Source: Halobacteriales archaeon QS_6_71_20 (GTDB lineage: Archaea > Halobacteriota > Halobacteria > Halobacteriales > Haloferacaceae). From it: a stretch of 64,000 bases of DNA. Below, in pieces: positions 7,974-15,972 of this stretch. A model generated the notes under the pieces. The model made no database searches, had not been told where the DNA came from, and saw only the letters and a program-made list of their open reading frames with translations. Position 1 is the first letter of the stretch, and each line of letters opens with the position of its first letter. The stretch covers positions 102,962 to 166,961 of the forward strand of contig PXRU01000010.1 in NCBI GenBank assembly GCA_003020945.1, in the 5' to 3' direction. Made by a program: the position numbers and the translations under genes.

Positions 7974-8740
7974 CAGCGGTGCGGCTCCGGCGTGAGCGCG
8001 TCGAACGGCTGCTCGGCGAGCCAGCCGACGAGCGCGTCGAGCTCGTCGGTCGCCCGCTCGTACAGGCGCCGCCCCTTCTCGGCGCTCCCCTCGGTCGGTC
8101 GCCCCACCGCGCCCGACTCGGAGAAGTCGGCGGCGTCGAAGCCGACCGCGGCGCCGTGGACCGACCGGCCCCAGGAGTCGGCCGCGCCCGCCTCCGCGTC
8201 CGCGAGCCGCGCCGCCCGGACCAGGTCGTCGGCGACGTGCCGGACCATGCTCGTCTCCATCGCGTCCGCGTGGCCGATGCCCGACCGGCCGAACAGCTCC
8301 TCGTCGAGGCCGTCCAGGCTCGACCACCAGTTCCAGGGCGCGGCGTACGCGACGCCGTCGGCACGGAGCCGCCGGGCCGCCCGGCGGAGCGCGTCGTCGT
8401 TGCCGCCGTGGCCGTTGCAGATCGCCAGCTTGCGGACGCCGTGGCTCGCGATCGAGGCACAGATCTCGCCGACGTAGTCCTCGAACGTCTCCGGCTCGGC
8501 CCACAGCGTGCCGTCGAACTGGCGGTGGTGCGCGGAGACGCCGACCGGAACCGTCGGGAGCACGACGGCGTCCTCGCGGTCGACCCCGCGGGCGACGGCC
8601 TCGGCCGCGAGGAAGTCGGTGCCCAGCGGGAGCGCCGGCCCGTGCTGCTCGAGTGAGCCGGTCGGCAGGATCGCCACCTCGATCTCGTCGTCGAACGCCT
8701 CGCCCGCGCTCGTCGTCGTCTCCTCGTGGAGCAGTCGCAT
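7973..8740 (-). CDS. Creatininase family protein
   Basis: 255 aa, full length for the family. Metal ligands are visible in LPTGSLEQHGPALPLGTD (Glu, His, Asp) and in NGHGGND; a later E/D-rich GHADAMETSMVRH supplies the remaining site. Creatininase-fold enzymes are zinc/manganese amidohydrolases (creatininase, FAPy deformylase ArfB, MftE). Which activity applies here cannot be read from sequence. Gene coupling to a DAO-type oxidase suggests a shared catabolic step for an N-methyl or amide compound. Confidence 0.85.
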   Translation of the reverse strand: MRLLHEETTTSAGEAFDDEIEVAILPTGSLEQHGPALPLGTDFLAAEAVARGVDREDAVVLPTVPVGVSAHHRQFDGTLWAEPETFEDYVGEICASIASHGVRKLAICNGHGGNDDALRRAARRLRADGVAYAAPWNWWSSLDGLDEELFGRSGIGHADAMETSMVRHVADDLVRAARLADAEAGAADSWGRSVHGAAVGFDAADFSESGAVGRPTEGSAEKGRRLYERATDELDALVGWLAEQPFDALTPEPHR

Positions 8741-8832
8741 ACCCGGCGGTTCGCTCGCGGCGACGTAGGCGTTCGGGTGGCGGGGGGCGAGCCCTCGACG
8801 TTGCCGGGACCGACGGACGGGTCGCGGTCGCG

Positions 8833-9639
8833 TTACCGCAGCGTATCGACGCCGGCGGCGGGGTAGCCGACGACTGTGTCGGCGCCGGCGGCCTTCAGCG
8901 CGGCGACGCGCTCGCCGACCGCGTCGGGGTCGCCCACGAGCGCGAAGTCGCGGACCGCCTTCGAGAGCACCTCGCGGGCGCGTCCCGTCGCCGAGGCGTC
9001 GGTCGCGGCGCCCTCGGGCAGCGCCTCGCGGACGGGCCTGCGTCGGGCGGCGAACTCGCCGACGGCGTCGAGCACGGCGTCCTCGTCGTCGACGGGGACG
9101 ACCGGCGCGTAGACGGCGACGCCGCCGTCGAAGCCGGCCGCCCGGAGCCCGCGGAGGTCGCGCTCGGTGGACCGGGACAACAGCTCGTACTGGACGCCGC
9201 CGGCCGCGAGCGCGACCCGCTCGACGCCCTCGGTGCCGACCCACGGCTTCCCGCCGGCCGCACGCGCCGCGGCGGCGGCCTCGCCCAGGCGGGGCGCGAC
9301 GGCGCGCCGGCGCTCCTCGTCGGTGAGGTACGCGCCGTGGCCGGCGACGAGCACGCGGTCGGCGGCGTCGGGGAGCCCGGCGACGAGGGAGTCGTCGCCG
9401 CGGGGGTCGAAGCCGTCGGCGCGGACGGGCGTCGTCACCCGGAGGTCGCGCTCGGCGGCGAGCGCGGCGAGCGCGTCGCGCGGCGGGCGGGAGTCGCGAC
9501 CCTCGTAGTCGACGCAGACCAGGTCGTACGGGAGGTCGGCGCCGACGGCGACGTCGCACTCGGTCGGCTTGAGCGCGACCCCGTCGAGTCCTGTTCGGGC
9601 GGCGACGCTGTCGTCGGCTGCGGATGCGGTGGCTGTCAT
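8833..9639 (-). CDS. Luciferase-like (LLM) / DUF7388-like protein
   Basis: 268 aa. The ordering of VCVDYEGRD, VTTPVRADGF, AGHGAYLTDEE and GGVAVYAP suggests a beta/alpha barrel. The C-terminus (REVLSKAVRDFALVGDPDAVGERVAALKAAGADTVVGYP) closely resembles the end of F420-dependent LLM monooxygenases. It is shorter than catalytic LLM enzymes (about 330 aa) and lacks a recognisable F420 site in the N-terminus, so activity is uncertain. Monocistronic by position. ATG start at 9637-9639. Confidence 0.65.
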   Translation of the reverse strand: MTATASAADDSVAARTGLDGVALKPTECDVAVGADLPYDLVCVDYEGRDSRPPRDALAALAAERDLRVTTPVRADGFDPRGDDSLVAGLPDAADRVLVAGHGAYLTDEERRRAVAPRLGEAAAAARAAGGKPWVGTEGVERVALAAGGVQYELLSRSTERDLRGLRAAGFDGGVAVYAPVVPVDDEDAVLDAVGEFAARRRPVREALPEGAATDASATGRAREVLSKAVRDFALVGDPDAVGERVAALKAAGADTVVGYPAAGVDTLR

Positions 9640-9947
9640 CTGTGTTCGCTGGTGTGGTCGTCGGCCGCGGGGGTCGCGGCGGCGATGCCGGTCGCGGCGT
9701 CGGGACGGTTCGGTCGGCGCGCGGCTCCTCGGGGAAGCGACGCGGCGAGGGGAGAACTAGGACCGTCGCGGAACGCGATCTATCGCCTGTGCGGCCATAC
9801 CAACCTACAGCGGGCTGGACGGAATAAGCGTGGTGCTTCCGTCAGTATCGCCCGGACCGAAGCGACTGGACCGGGCCATCCCCGAGCGTCGCCGCCGACC
9901 GTCCCGACCGACGACGGGTATATGCCGCACAGCGCCCTACCGGGGGC
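9640..9947. other. 308-bp divergent intergenic region
   Basis: Separates the LLM-like gene (minus) from the small membrane gene (plus). Apart from the TATA element at 9918-9925 I see only GC-rich sequence with no convincing RNA gene or small ORF. Confidence 0.5.
9918..9925 (+). promoter_or_regulatory. TATA-like element for small membrane protein
   Basis: GTATATGC centred 27 bp before the GTG at 9948, the distance expected for a leaderless haloarchaeal transcript. It supports the reality of the downstream 46-codon gene. Confidence 0.55.
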
Positions 9948-10088
9948 GTGGACATCAGCAACCTCCTGGTCGGCGCGGACGACGGCGGCCGCAGCGTCGT
10001 GCAGTCGAGCCGCGTCGCCTCGATCCTCGTGCTGGCCGGGGCGTTGGGGCTGTTCTTCCTCGCGCTGGTCGTGCTCAGCTACGTCTGA
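9948..10088 (+). CDS. Small single-helix membrane protein
   Basis: 46 aa from a GTG start: a polar N-terminus (VDISNLLVGADDGGRSVVQSS) followed by one hydrophobic helix (residues about 25-45, rich in Leu/Ala/Val) that ends with SYV. Topology is probably N-in with a very short tail. No family recognised. It ends 12 bp from the convergent NUDIX gene stop. Support comes from the TATA element at the right distance and clean membrane-protein composition. Confidence 0.55.
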   Translation: MDISNLLVGADDGGRSVVQSSRVASILVLAGALGLFFLALVVLSYV

Positions 10089-10100
10089 GCCGCGCGGTCC

Positions 10101-10700
10101 TCACACCGGGAAGTCGGCGTCCGGGTCGACCACGCGGTCGACTTCCGGCGGCATCTCCCAGTCGGTGAGCAGCTCCAGCAGCTGGACGAGCATCCGCCCG
10201 GTCGCGCCCCAGACGGTGTAGCCGTCGACGTGGAAGAAGTGGAGTCGAACGTCGCCGTAGTGGGGGTGGTCGCGCCGCTCGGACTCGTAGTTCCCCCGGT
10301 CGGTCAGCGCCGCGACCGGGAGGACGGCGATCTCGGCGACCTCGCCGTCGCTGGGGACGTACTCGCGGTCGGGCGCGGTGCCGACGAACGGGGTCACCGC
10401 GTACTCGGAGGTGGTCCGGATGTCGTCGAGCCGGCCGACGACCTCCGCCTCCTCCGGGCACAGCCCGATCTCCTCGTTCGCCTCCCGGAGCGCGGTCGCC
10501 TCCAGGCTCTCGTCGTGCGCCTCCACGCCGCCGCCGGGGAAGCTCATCTGTCCCGGGTGGCTCCCGAGGTGCTCGGCGCGCTCGGTGAACAGCACGTGGG
10601 GGTCGCCGCCGCGGTCGACGACCGCCGCCAGCACCGCCGCGCGTCGCTCGGCGTCGGTTACGCGGACGGGGGCGTGCCGGCGAACGCGCTCGAACTCCAT
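10101..10700 (-). CDS. NUDIX hydrolase, CoA-pyrophosphatase type
   Basis: 199 aa. The NUDIX box is clear: GGGVEAHDESLEATALREANEEIGL (Gx5Ex7REUXEEXGU). The preceding HPGQMSFPGG matches the LLxxR/SFPGG signature of CoA diphosphatases (NudL/YeaB group), suggesting cleavage of CoA or acyl-CoA into 3',5'-ADP and phosphopantetheine. Start taken at the ATG 10698-10700; an in-frame ATG three codons upstream (10707-10709) is equally possible. Confidence 0.85.
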   Translation of the reverse strand: MEFERVRRHAPVRVTDAERRAAVLAAVVDRGGDPHVLFTERAEHLGSHPGQMSFPGGGVEAHDESLEATALREANEEIGLCPEEAEVVGRLDDIRTTSEYAVTPFVGTAPDREYVPSDGEVAEIAVLPVAALTDRGNYESERRDHPHYGDVRLHFFHVDGYTVWGATGRMLVQLLELLTDWEMPPEVDRVVDPDADFPV

Positions 10701-10759
10701 ACCCGTCATCGTCGCCGGCTCGGCTTCAACGGTGCGGTCCGGCCGGCCGGCGGGGTCGG

Positions 10760-11887
10760 TCACTCGCTCGCGTCCGCCTCGTTGACGGCGCCGTTCGCCG
10801 CGTCGACGGCGTCCGCCCGGGCCGCCTCGGCGACGGCCGCGGGCGACAGCGCCGTGTCGTTCCAGCACGGCAGCCGGGTGTCGGGCCCCGGCGGCGCGAT
10901 CGACTCGGCGTACGTGCGCACCTGGTCGCGCTCGTCGCCGGCGTCGTACGAGAGGCCGTTGAACGCGGCGTCGGCGGCGTACGACGCGACGTAGGAGCCG
11001 GCGGCGGCGCGGTAGGCGTCCGGGAGCGCCCCGTAGTCGGGGTCGACGCCGTGCTCGGCGGCCGCGCGCAGCAGTGCCGCGCCGACGGACTCGCTCATGT
11101 CCGACAGCCCCGTCGGACCGGAGACCGCCCGATGGTCGTGCTCGTAGCTCCCCAGGTCCACCTGGGCCGCGCCGTCGACGCCGACGGCGTCGTACGCCGC
11201 CGCCAGCGTCCCCACCTCCAGCCCCCACGTCCGCTGGACCGGGAGCGAGGCGACGACGTCGCCGGTCGCGGCGAACTCGCCGGCGAGCGCGTAGCGGAAC
11301 GCCGCCATGTACGCCAAGAACTCGGAGTCGGGGTGGGCGTCCCGCAGCGCCCGGACCAGCGGCGTGTAGAACAGGCGGAACAGCCGGCCGTACAGCCGGC
11401 CGTTCTCGACGCGGGCGTAGTACCCCTTCGAGAAATCGAAGCCGTTGACCAGGGGGAACAGCAGCCGCCGGACGTACGACCGCGAGTACGACTTCGTGTC
11501 CGCGTCGTGGACGACGACGAACTCCGCGTCGAGCGCGCGCCCGAGCGCGAGCCACACGTCCCGCCCCTTCCCGCGCTCGCCGTCGAGTCCGGCGTCCCGA
11601 AGCAGCTCCCTCACCCGGGGGCCGTCACACCACAGCGTCTCCAGCGGGAGGTCGAAGCCGTTCAGCCACTCCCGGAAGTCGCCGACGCGGTCGGGCGAGG
11701 CGCGCAGCGGCACGACCACCCGCGCCGGGGACAGCGCCTCCAGCTCCGAGAGGACGCGCTCGGCCGCGAGGCCGGCGTACTCCCGCTCGGTCATCGGCAC
11801 GACGACGGCGGCCCGGTCGGTCGGCGCCGGGGGCGCCGACTCCCCGAACGCGTGGAGGGTCGCGACCCGCTCCTGGACGTACTCCAT
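10760..11887 (-). CDS. GpgS-like family 2 / GT81 glycosyltransferase
   Basis: 375 aa. A GT-A core is visible: N-terminal VVVPMTEREYAGLA, the GKGRDVWLALG segment, the DxD-type HDADTKSY, and the FSKGYYARVENGRLYGR region characteristic of glucosyl-3-phosphoglycerate / mannosyl-3-phosphoglycerate synthases. That would link it to compatible-solute or glycolipid precursor synthesis, using an NDP-sugar. The C-terminal 120 residues (LPDAYRAAAGSYVASYAADAAFNG...) are helical. No phosphatase gene is adjacent, so the pathway is not confirmed. Confidence 0.75.
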   Translation of the reverse strand: MEYVQERVATLHAFGESAPPAPTDRAAVVVPMTEREYAGLAAERVLSELEALSPARVVVPLRASPDRVGDFREWLNGFDLPLETLWCDGPRVRELLRDAGLDGERGKGRDVWLALGRALDAEFVVVHDADTKSYSRSYVRRLLFPLVNGFDFSKGYYARVENGRLYGRLFRLFYTPLVRALRDAHPDSEFLAYMAAFRYALAGEFAATGDVVASLPVQRTWGLEVGTLAAAYDAVGVDGAAQVDLGSYEHDHRAVSGPTGLSDMSESVGAALLRAAAEHGVDPDYGALPDAYRAAAGSYVASYAADAAFNGLSYDAGDERDQVRTYAESIAPPGPDTRLPCWNDTALSPAAVAEAARADAVDAANGAVNEADASE

Positions 11888-12049
11888 TCGACCCGACGGA
11901 GGGCCGCACGGCGAATAAACCCGGGTGATCGCCGGCCGTCGCCGCCGCCGCGTCGGGCCGCCCGCCGTCGCGCCGGGCCGCTCCCCGTCCACTGCGGGCG
12001 CGCTCGACCTGATTCGCGCTGCGGAGTGCGCTGCGGCAACCGCCGAATT

Positions 12050-12063
12050 GAAGAAACTTCTTC
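12050..12063. promoter_or_regulatory. Inverted repeat upstream of DUF3311/symporter genes
   Basis: GAAGAA-AC-TTCTTC is a perfect 6-bp inverted repeat, followed directly by a further TTC. It is AT-rich in a GC-rich region and lies about 60-80 bp before the start of the transporter operon, a plausible operator position. Confidence 0.4.
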
Positions 12064-12129
12064 TTCGATAGCGCGTATCTTTGACTCGGCTAGTAACGCT
12101 TAGGACGAGTGAACTACTACGGCGTCGTG

Positions 12130-12354
12130 ATGACCAGTACCCGTACGGATTATCTCTGGATAGCGGCGTTCGCCGTGCTCGTCGCGTTCGCGATCCCGTG
12201 GTTCCTGTGGGGCGACGCGACGGTGGCGGCCGGGCTGCCGGTGTGGCTGTGGTGGCACGTCGGCTGGATGGCGCTGGCGAGCGTGGCGTTCTACGCCTTC
12301 ACCCGCAGGGCGTGGGACCGCGGCGTCGACGCCGAGGTGATCCGCCGTGGTTGA
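12130..12354 (+). CDS. DUF3311 small membrane subunit
   Basis: 74 aa with two transmembrane helices (LWIAAFAVLVAFAIPWFLW and LPVWLWWHVGWMALASVAFYAF) ending in a basic tail. DUF3311 proteins are usually encoded directly before SSF symporters. That is the case here: the next gene starts at a GTG overlapping the end of this one by 8 nt. It probably forms an accessory subunit. The ATG at 12130 is chosen over a GTG at 12109. Confidence 0.85.
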   Translation: MTSTRTDYLWIAAFAVLVAFAIPWFLWGDATVAAGLPVWLWWHVGWMALASVAFYAFTRRAWDRGVDAEVIRRG

Positions 12355-13828
12355 GCCGGGCGTCTCGCTGGGCATCGTCGCCGGCTACCTCCTGATCGCG
12401 CTGGCGGTCGGCCTCGTCGCCTACCGGCTCACCGACGGCGACGCGGAGGACTACTACCTCGCCTCCCGCTCGGTGGGGACGGTCGTGCTGCTGTTCACGA
12501 CGTTCGCGACGCTGCTGTCGGCGTTCACCTTCTTCGGCGGGCCGAACCTCGCGTTCTCGGCAGGTCCCGAGTGGATCCTCGTGATGGGGCTGATGGACGG
12601 GATCCTGTTCGCGATCCTATGGTACGTCATCGGCTACAAGCAGTGGCTCGTCGGGAAGGCCCACGGCTACGTGACGCTCGGGGAGATGCTGGGCGATCGC
12701 TTCGACTCGACGGCCCTTCGCGGTCTCGTCGCGGGCGTGAGCCTGCTGTGGCTGTTCCCGTACGTGATGCTCCAGCAGATCGGCGCCGGCCAGGCACTCG
12801 TCGGCCTCAGCGGCGGCGCAGTGCCGTACTGGGCGGGCGCGGCGCTCATCACCGTGTTCATGGTCGCGTACGTCGGCCTCTCGGGGCTCCGCGGCGTCGC
12901 GTGGACCGACACGCTGCAGGGCGTGTTCATGCTCGGCGTCCTCTGGCTGGCGGTGGCGTGGGTCGCCTCGGCGGCCGGCGGCGTCGCCGCGCTCACCGCG
13001 GGGATGACGGGCGCGAACCCCGAGTTCGGCTCGCTGGGCGGCGGCCTCTACTCGCCGCAGTGGATGATCGCGCAGGCGGTCGTCATCGCGTTCGGCGTCG
13101 CCGCGTTCCCGCAGGTGAACCAGCGCTTCTTCATGGCCGACCGCGCGGAGACGCTGAAGCGGTCGTTCGCGCTGTGGCCGGTGCTCGTGTTGCTGCTTTT
13201 CGTCCCGGCGTTCCTGCTGGGGTCGTGGGCGGTCGGCCTCGGGATCCGGGTGCCCGACGGGAGCAACGTGCTCCCGGTCCTGTTGAACGAGTATACGCCC
13301 GCGTGGTTCGCGGCGCTCGTGGTCGCCGGGGCGATGGCCGCGATGATGTCCTCCTCGGACTCGATGCTGCTGTCGGGGTCGTCGTACTTCACCCGCGACC
13401 TCTACCGACCGTTCGTCGCGCCCGACGCCGGCGACGCCCGCGAGGGGTGGGTCGCCCGCGTCGGCGTCGCCGTCTTCGCGGCCGCGACGTTCCTGGCGTC
13501 GCTGCTGGTCGGCGGCGGCGGCGGGCTGGACGTGCTCGTGACGCTCGGCAGCACCGCCTTCGGCGGCTACGCGCAGCTGACGCTCCCGCTGCTGCTCGCG
13601 CTGTACTGGTCGGGGACCACCCGACCGGGGATGATCGGCGGCGTCGCGACCGCCGAGGCGGCGTATCTCGCACACGTGTTCGTGCCGGCGCTGCCGGAGG
13701 CGTATCTGACGTGGGACTTCGCGCTGTGGTGCATGCTGCTCTCGCTGGTCGTGACGGTCGCCGTGTCGGCCGTGACGACGGCCGCGCCGGAGGCGAACGC
13801 CGCGAAGTTCGGCGTGGGCGCCGACTGA
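12347..13828 (+). CDS. Sodium:solute symporter (SSF family)
   Basis: 493 aa, about 13 transmembrane helices, standard length. The SSF signature region is seen in DAEDYYLASRSVGTVVLLFTTFATLLSAFTFFGGP near the N-terminus and in AGAMAAMMSSSDSMLLSGSSYFTRDLYRPF around residues 325-360, which contributes the Na2 site. Substrate is not predictable; solutes such as proline, pantothenate or carboxylates are carried by relatives. GTG start, coupled to the DUF3311 gene. Confidence 0.9.
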   Translation: MVEPGVSLGIVAGYLLIALAVGLVAYRLTDGDAEDYYLASRSVGTVVLLFTTFATLLSAFTFFGGPNLAFSAGPEWILVMGLMDGILFAILWYVIGYKQWLVGKAHGYVTLGEMLGDRFDSTALRGLVAGVSLLWLFPYVMLQQIGAGQALVGLSGGAVPYWAGAALITVFMVAYVGLSGLRGVAWTDTLQGVFMLGVLWLAVAWVASAAGGVAALTAGMTGANPEFGSLGGGLYSPQWMIAQAVVIAFGVAAFPQVNQRFFMADRAETLKRSFALWPVLVLLLFVPAFLLGSWAVGLGIRVPDGSNVLPVLLNEYTPAWFAALVVAGAMAAMMSSSDSMLLSGSSYFTRDLYRPFVAPDAGDAREGWVARVGVAVFAAATFLASLLVGGGGGLDVLVTLGSTAFGGYAQLTLPLLLALYWSGTTRPGMIGGVATAEAAYLAHVFVPALPEAYLTWDFALWCMLLSLVVTVAVSAVTTAAPEANAAKFGVGAD

Positions 13829-13875
13829 GTCGCGCCGCGGCACCCTTTTCAGGCCGCCCGCTCCACCACACGAGC

Positions 13876-14823
13876 ATGCAGACGCACGTCGTCCCGGTCG
13901 GCTTCGACTACGACCGGCTCATCGCGCCGTTGGTCCGCGACCAGTTCGACGTGGACCGCGTCGTCCTGCTCGAGGGTGCGGTGGGCAGCGAGGCCAACGT
14001 CGAGTACTCCCGCAACCTCTCACAGAAGCTGGAGACGGACTTCCGGAACCTGCTGGGGGCGGAGACGGTGCGCGTCCCCGTCGCGGACGTGTACGACTAC
14101 GACGCCGCCTTCGAGCAGGCGTACGACCTCATCAACGAGGAGCTCGACGCCGGCCGCGAGGTGTGGGTGAACGTCTCCTCGATGCCCCGACCCGTCTCGT
14201 TCGCGTTCGCCACCGCCGCCCACTCGGTGACGCTGGAGCGACAGGCCGACCGCGACCGCATCCACACCTACTACACCGCCCCCGAGAAGTACCTCGAAAC
14301 CGAACTGGCGGAGGAGCTGCGGGCCGACCGCGACCTGCTGCGGGAGCTCCTCGACGCCGTCGAGGGGGACGGCGACGGCGCGGACGCCGAGGCCGTCGCG
14401 GTCGAGGCCGGGCGCGTCCGCGAGCGCCTCTCGACGGCGACGGCGCTGCTCGAGGAGTTCGACGAGCGCGGGACGACCATCGGCGCCAAGGAGGTGGACG
14501 GACGCCACATCATCGAGCTTCCCGTCGCCTCCTTCTCGAACGTGAAGCCGTTCGAGGAGGTGATCCTGTTCAAGCTAGGCGAGCACGGCGAGTTCGAGTC
14601 CGTCAGCGAGCTGGCGAAGGCGCTGGCGACCGAACTGAACGAGGAGTACACCGACTCGTTCCGCTCGAAGGTGATCTACAACGTCGACCGGCTCGGCCCC
14701 GGCGGGAAGGGGTACATCGAGCGGGAGGCCCACGGGAAGTCCCACCGGACGCGTCTCTCCCGCATCGGCGAACTGTGGGTGCGCGCCCACGCCGAGAACG
14801 GCGCCGCCGACTACGAGCGATAG
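13876..14823 (+). CDS. HFX_2341-family transcriptional regulator (DUF6293), CARF-like
   Basis: 315 aa. The N-terminal half has a CARF-type Rossmann arrangement: HVVPVGFDYDRLIAPLV, VDRVVLLEGA, and a VNVSSMPRPVSFAFATAA loop at the position where CARF proteins bind cyclic oligoadenylate or related ligands. The C-terminal 100 residues read as a winged helix (FESVSELAKALATELNEEYTDSFRSKVIYNVDRL ... HRTRLSRIGELWVRAH). It belongs to the haloarchaeal HFX_2341 family, related in layout to Csa3. A leaderless ATG follows the symporter stop by 47 bp. Targets are unknown. Confidence 0.78.
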   Translation: MQTHVVPVGFDYDRLIAPLVRDQFDVDRVVLLEGAVGSEANVEYSRNLSQKLETDFRNLLGAETVRVPVADVYDYDAAFEQAYDLINEELDAGREVWVNVSSMPRPVSFAFATAAHSVTLERQADRDRIHTYYTAPEKYLETELAEELRADRDLLRELLDAVEGDGDGADAEAVAVEAGRVRERLSTATALLEEFDERGTTIGAKEVDGRHIIELPVASFSNVKPFEEVILFKLGEHGEFESVSELAKALATELNEEYTDSFRSKVIYNVDRLGPGGKGYIEREAHGKSHRTRLSRIGELWVRAHAENGAADYER

Positions 14824-14853
14824 CTGGGTCGCGGGCCGGCTCCTCCGGATGGC

Positions 14854-15945
14854 TCACAGCTCGATCCCCCGCGGCGCCGCCGACGGGGCAAGCGGCGTCG
14901 CCGGGAGCCGGTCGGGCACCGCGGGGTCGTTGAACGCGCCCGGGGCGACGTCGTTCGGGCCGTCGGGGTAGAACGTCGACGCCAGCGCGTGGAGCTGGTC
15001 GCGCCCGACCCCCAGTTCGAACTGGCCGCCGCCGTACAGGCGCACGTCGCGCTCGTCGGCCCACTCCAGCGTCTCCGACAGCGCCTCCAGGGTGCCGAAC
15101 CGCGAGGGCTTGACGTTCAGCCACTCGGGCTCGAACGGGAGGGCTTCGACGCTGTCCATCCCGTCGATGGGGTAGTCCCACGAGATCCGGTGGTGCTCCC
15201 CCTCGAACACGTGGCGCGTCTCGTCGGTGATCGCCGGGTCCTCGATCACGGCGTTCGGGAACGAGTCCAGCACCCACTCGTAGAACTCGGCGTCGGGCGC
15301 CTGGTCCACCTCCGTCCCCTCGTACAGCCCCTTCAGGTCGAGCACCTCGACGCGTTCGGTCGGGAGGTCGGCGACCAGTTCGTCGGTCCACCCGTCCGTC
15401 GGGTCGAGCTTGAACCCGATGCCCGGCACGCGGTCGGCGAGCGCGGTCACGCGGTCGGGCGTAGGGGGATCGCCCAGCCGCGTCGACGCCACGAACGACA
15501 CCGGCTCCCGCTCGCGGTCGAGCGCGGTCGCGAGGTCCGTGTCCGCCTGCCGGAGCGCGAGGTCCGCGGCCGCCGACTCGACGGCCCACCGGCGGTACGG
15601 GCGCGCGGTCGGGCGCTCCGGCTCGCCCGCCGGGAACAGGTCGACGTCGTCGAGGCGGGCGGAGAACTCCCGGAACGTCCACTCGCCGACGAACGCCCGC
15701 TCGAAGCCGAGACCGTCGACGGGCGTCCGCAGGTCGCGCTCGGGGGCGGCGAACAGCGCGTCGTGGTCGGACGCGTCGTAGGCGACGTCCTCGCCGCGGC
15801 CGAGCGCCCCGTCGCCGCGGAGCCGGAACGTGGTGCTCACGCGCTCGAACCCGGAGGAGGTGTCGCGCGCGCGGCGGCGCAGGCCGACCGACTCGACGGT
15901 CAGCGGGAGGTCCGCGACCGCGTCGTGGAGGGCGGGACTGCCCAT
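14854..15945 (-). CDS. Enolase-superfamily enzyme (mandelate racemase / muconate cycloisomerase-like)
   Basis: 363 aa. An N-terminal capping domain is followed by the barrel, with catalytic-type motifs in order: FKLDPTDGW (candidate Lys), EVLDLKG, AVIEDPAIT (Glu metal ligand), SWDYP, and WLNVKPSRFGT (second Lys), then a GGQFELGVGR glycine loop. These fit an o-succinylbenzoate synthase / dipeptide epimerase-like acid-sugar or cycloisomerase subgroup, but the substrate is not deducible. It sits convergent to the CARF-like regulator and 27 bp downstream of a DUF1405 gene on the same strand. Confidence 0.78.
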   Translation of the reverse strand: MGSPALHDAVADLPLTVESVGLRRRARDTSSGFERVSTTFRLRGDGALGRGEDVAYDASDHDALFAAPERDLRTPVDGLGFERAFVGEWTFREFSARLDDVDLFPAGEPERPTARPYRRWAVESAAADLALRQADTDLATALDREREPVSFVASTRLGDPPTPDRVTALADRVPGIGFKLDPTDGWTDELVADLPTERVEVLDLKGLYEGTEVDQAPDAEFYEWVLDSFPNAVIEDPAITDETRHVFEGEHHRISWDYPIDGMDSVEALPFEPEWLNVKPSRFGTLEALSETLEWADERDVRLYGGGQFELGVGRDQLHALASTFYPDGPNDVAPGAFNDPAVPDRLPATPLAPSAAPRGIEL

Positions 15946-15972
15946 GCGGACGCTTCGACACGGCGGGGTATA

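Noticed and set aside
9830..10168. Plus-strand 112-codon open frame covering the small membrane gene
   Set aside because: It is Arg/Pro-rich and out of frame with the 46-codon membrane protein, which has the better composition and promoter spacing.
13876..14823. CRISPR-associated regulator
   Set aside because: The CARF-like layout is real, but there is no repeat array or cas gene anywhere in the window, so I do not call it a CRISPR component.
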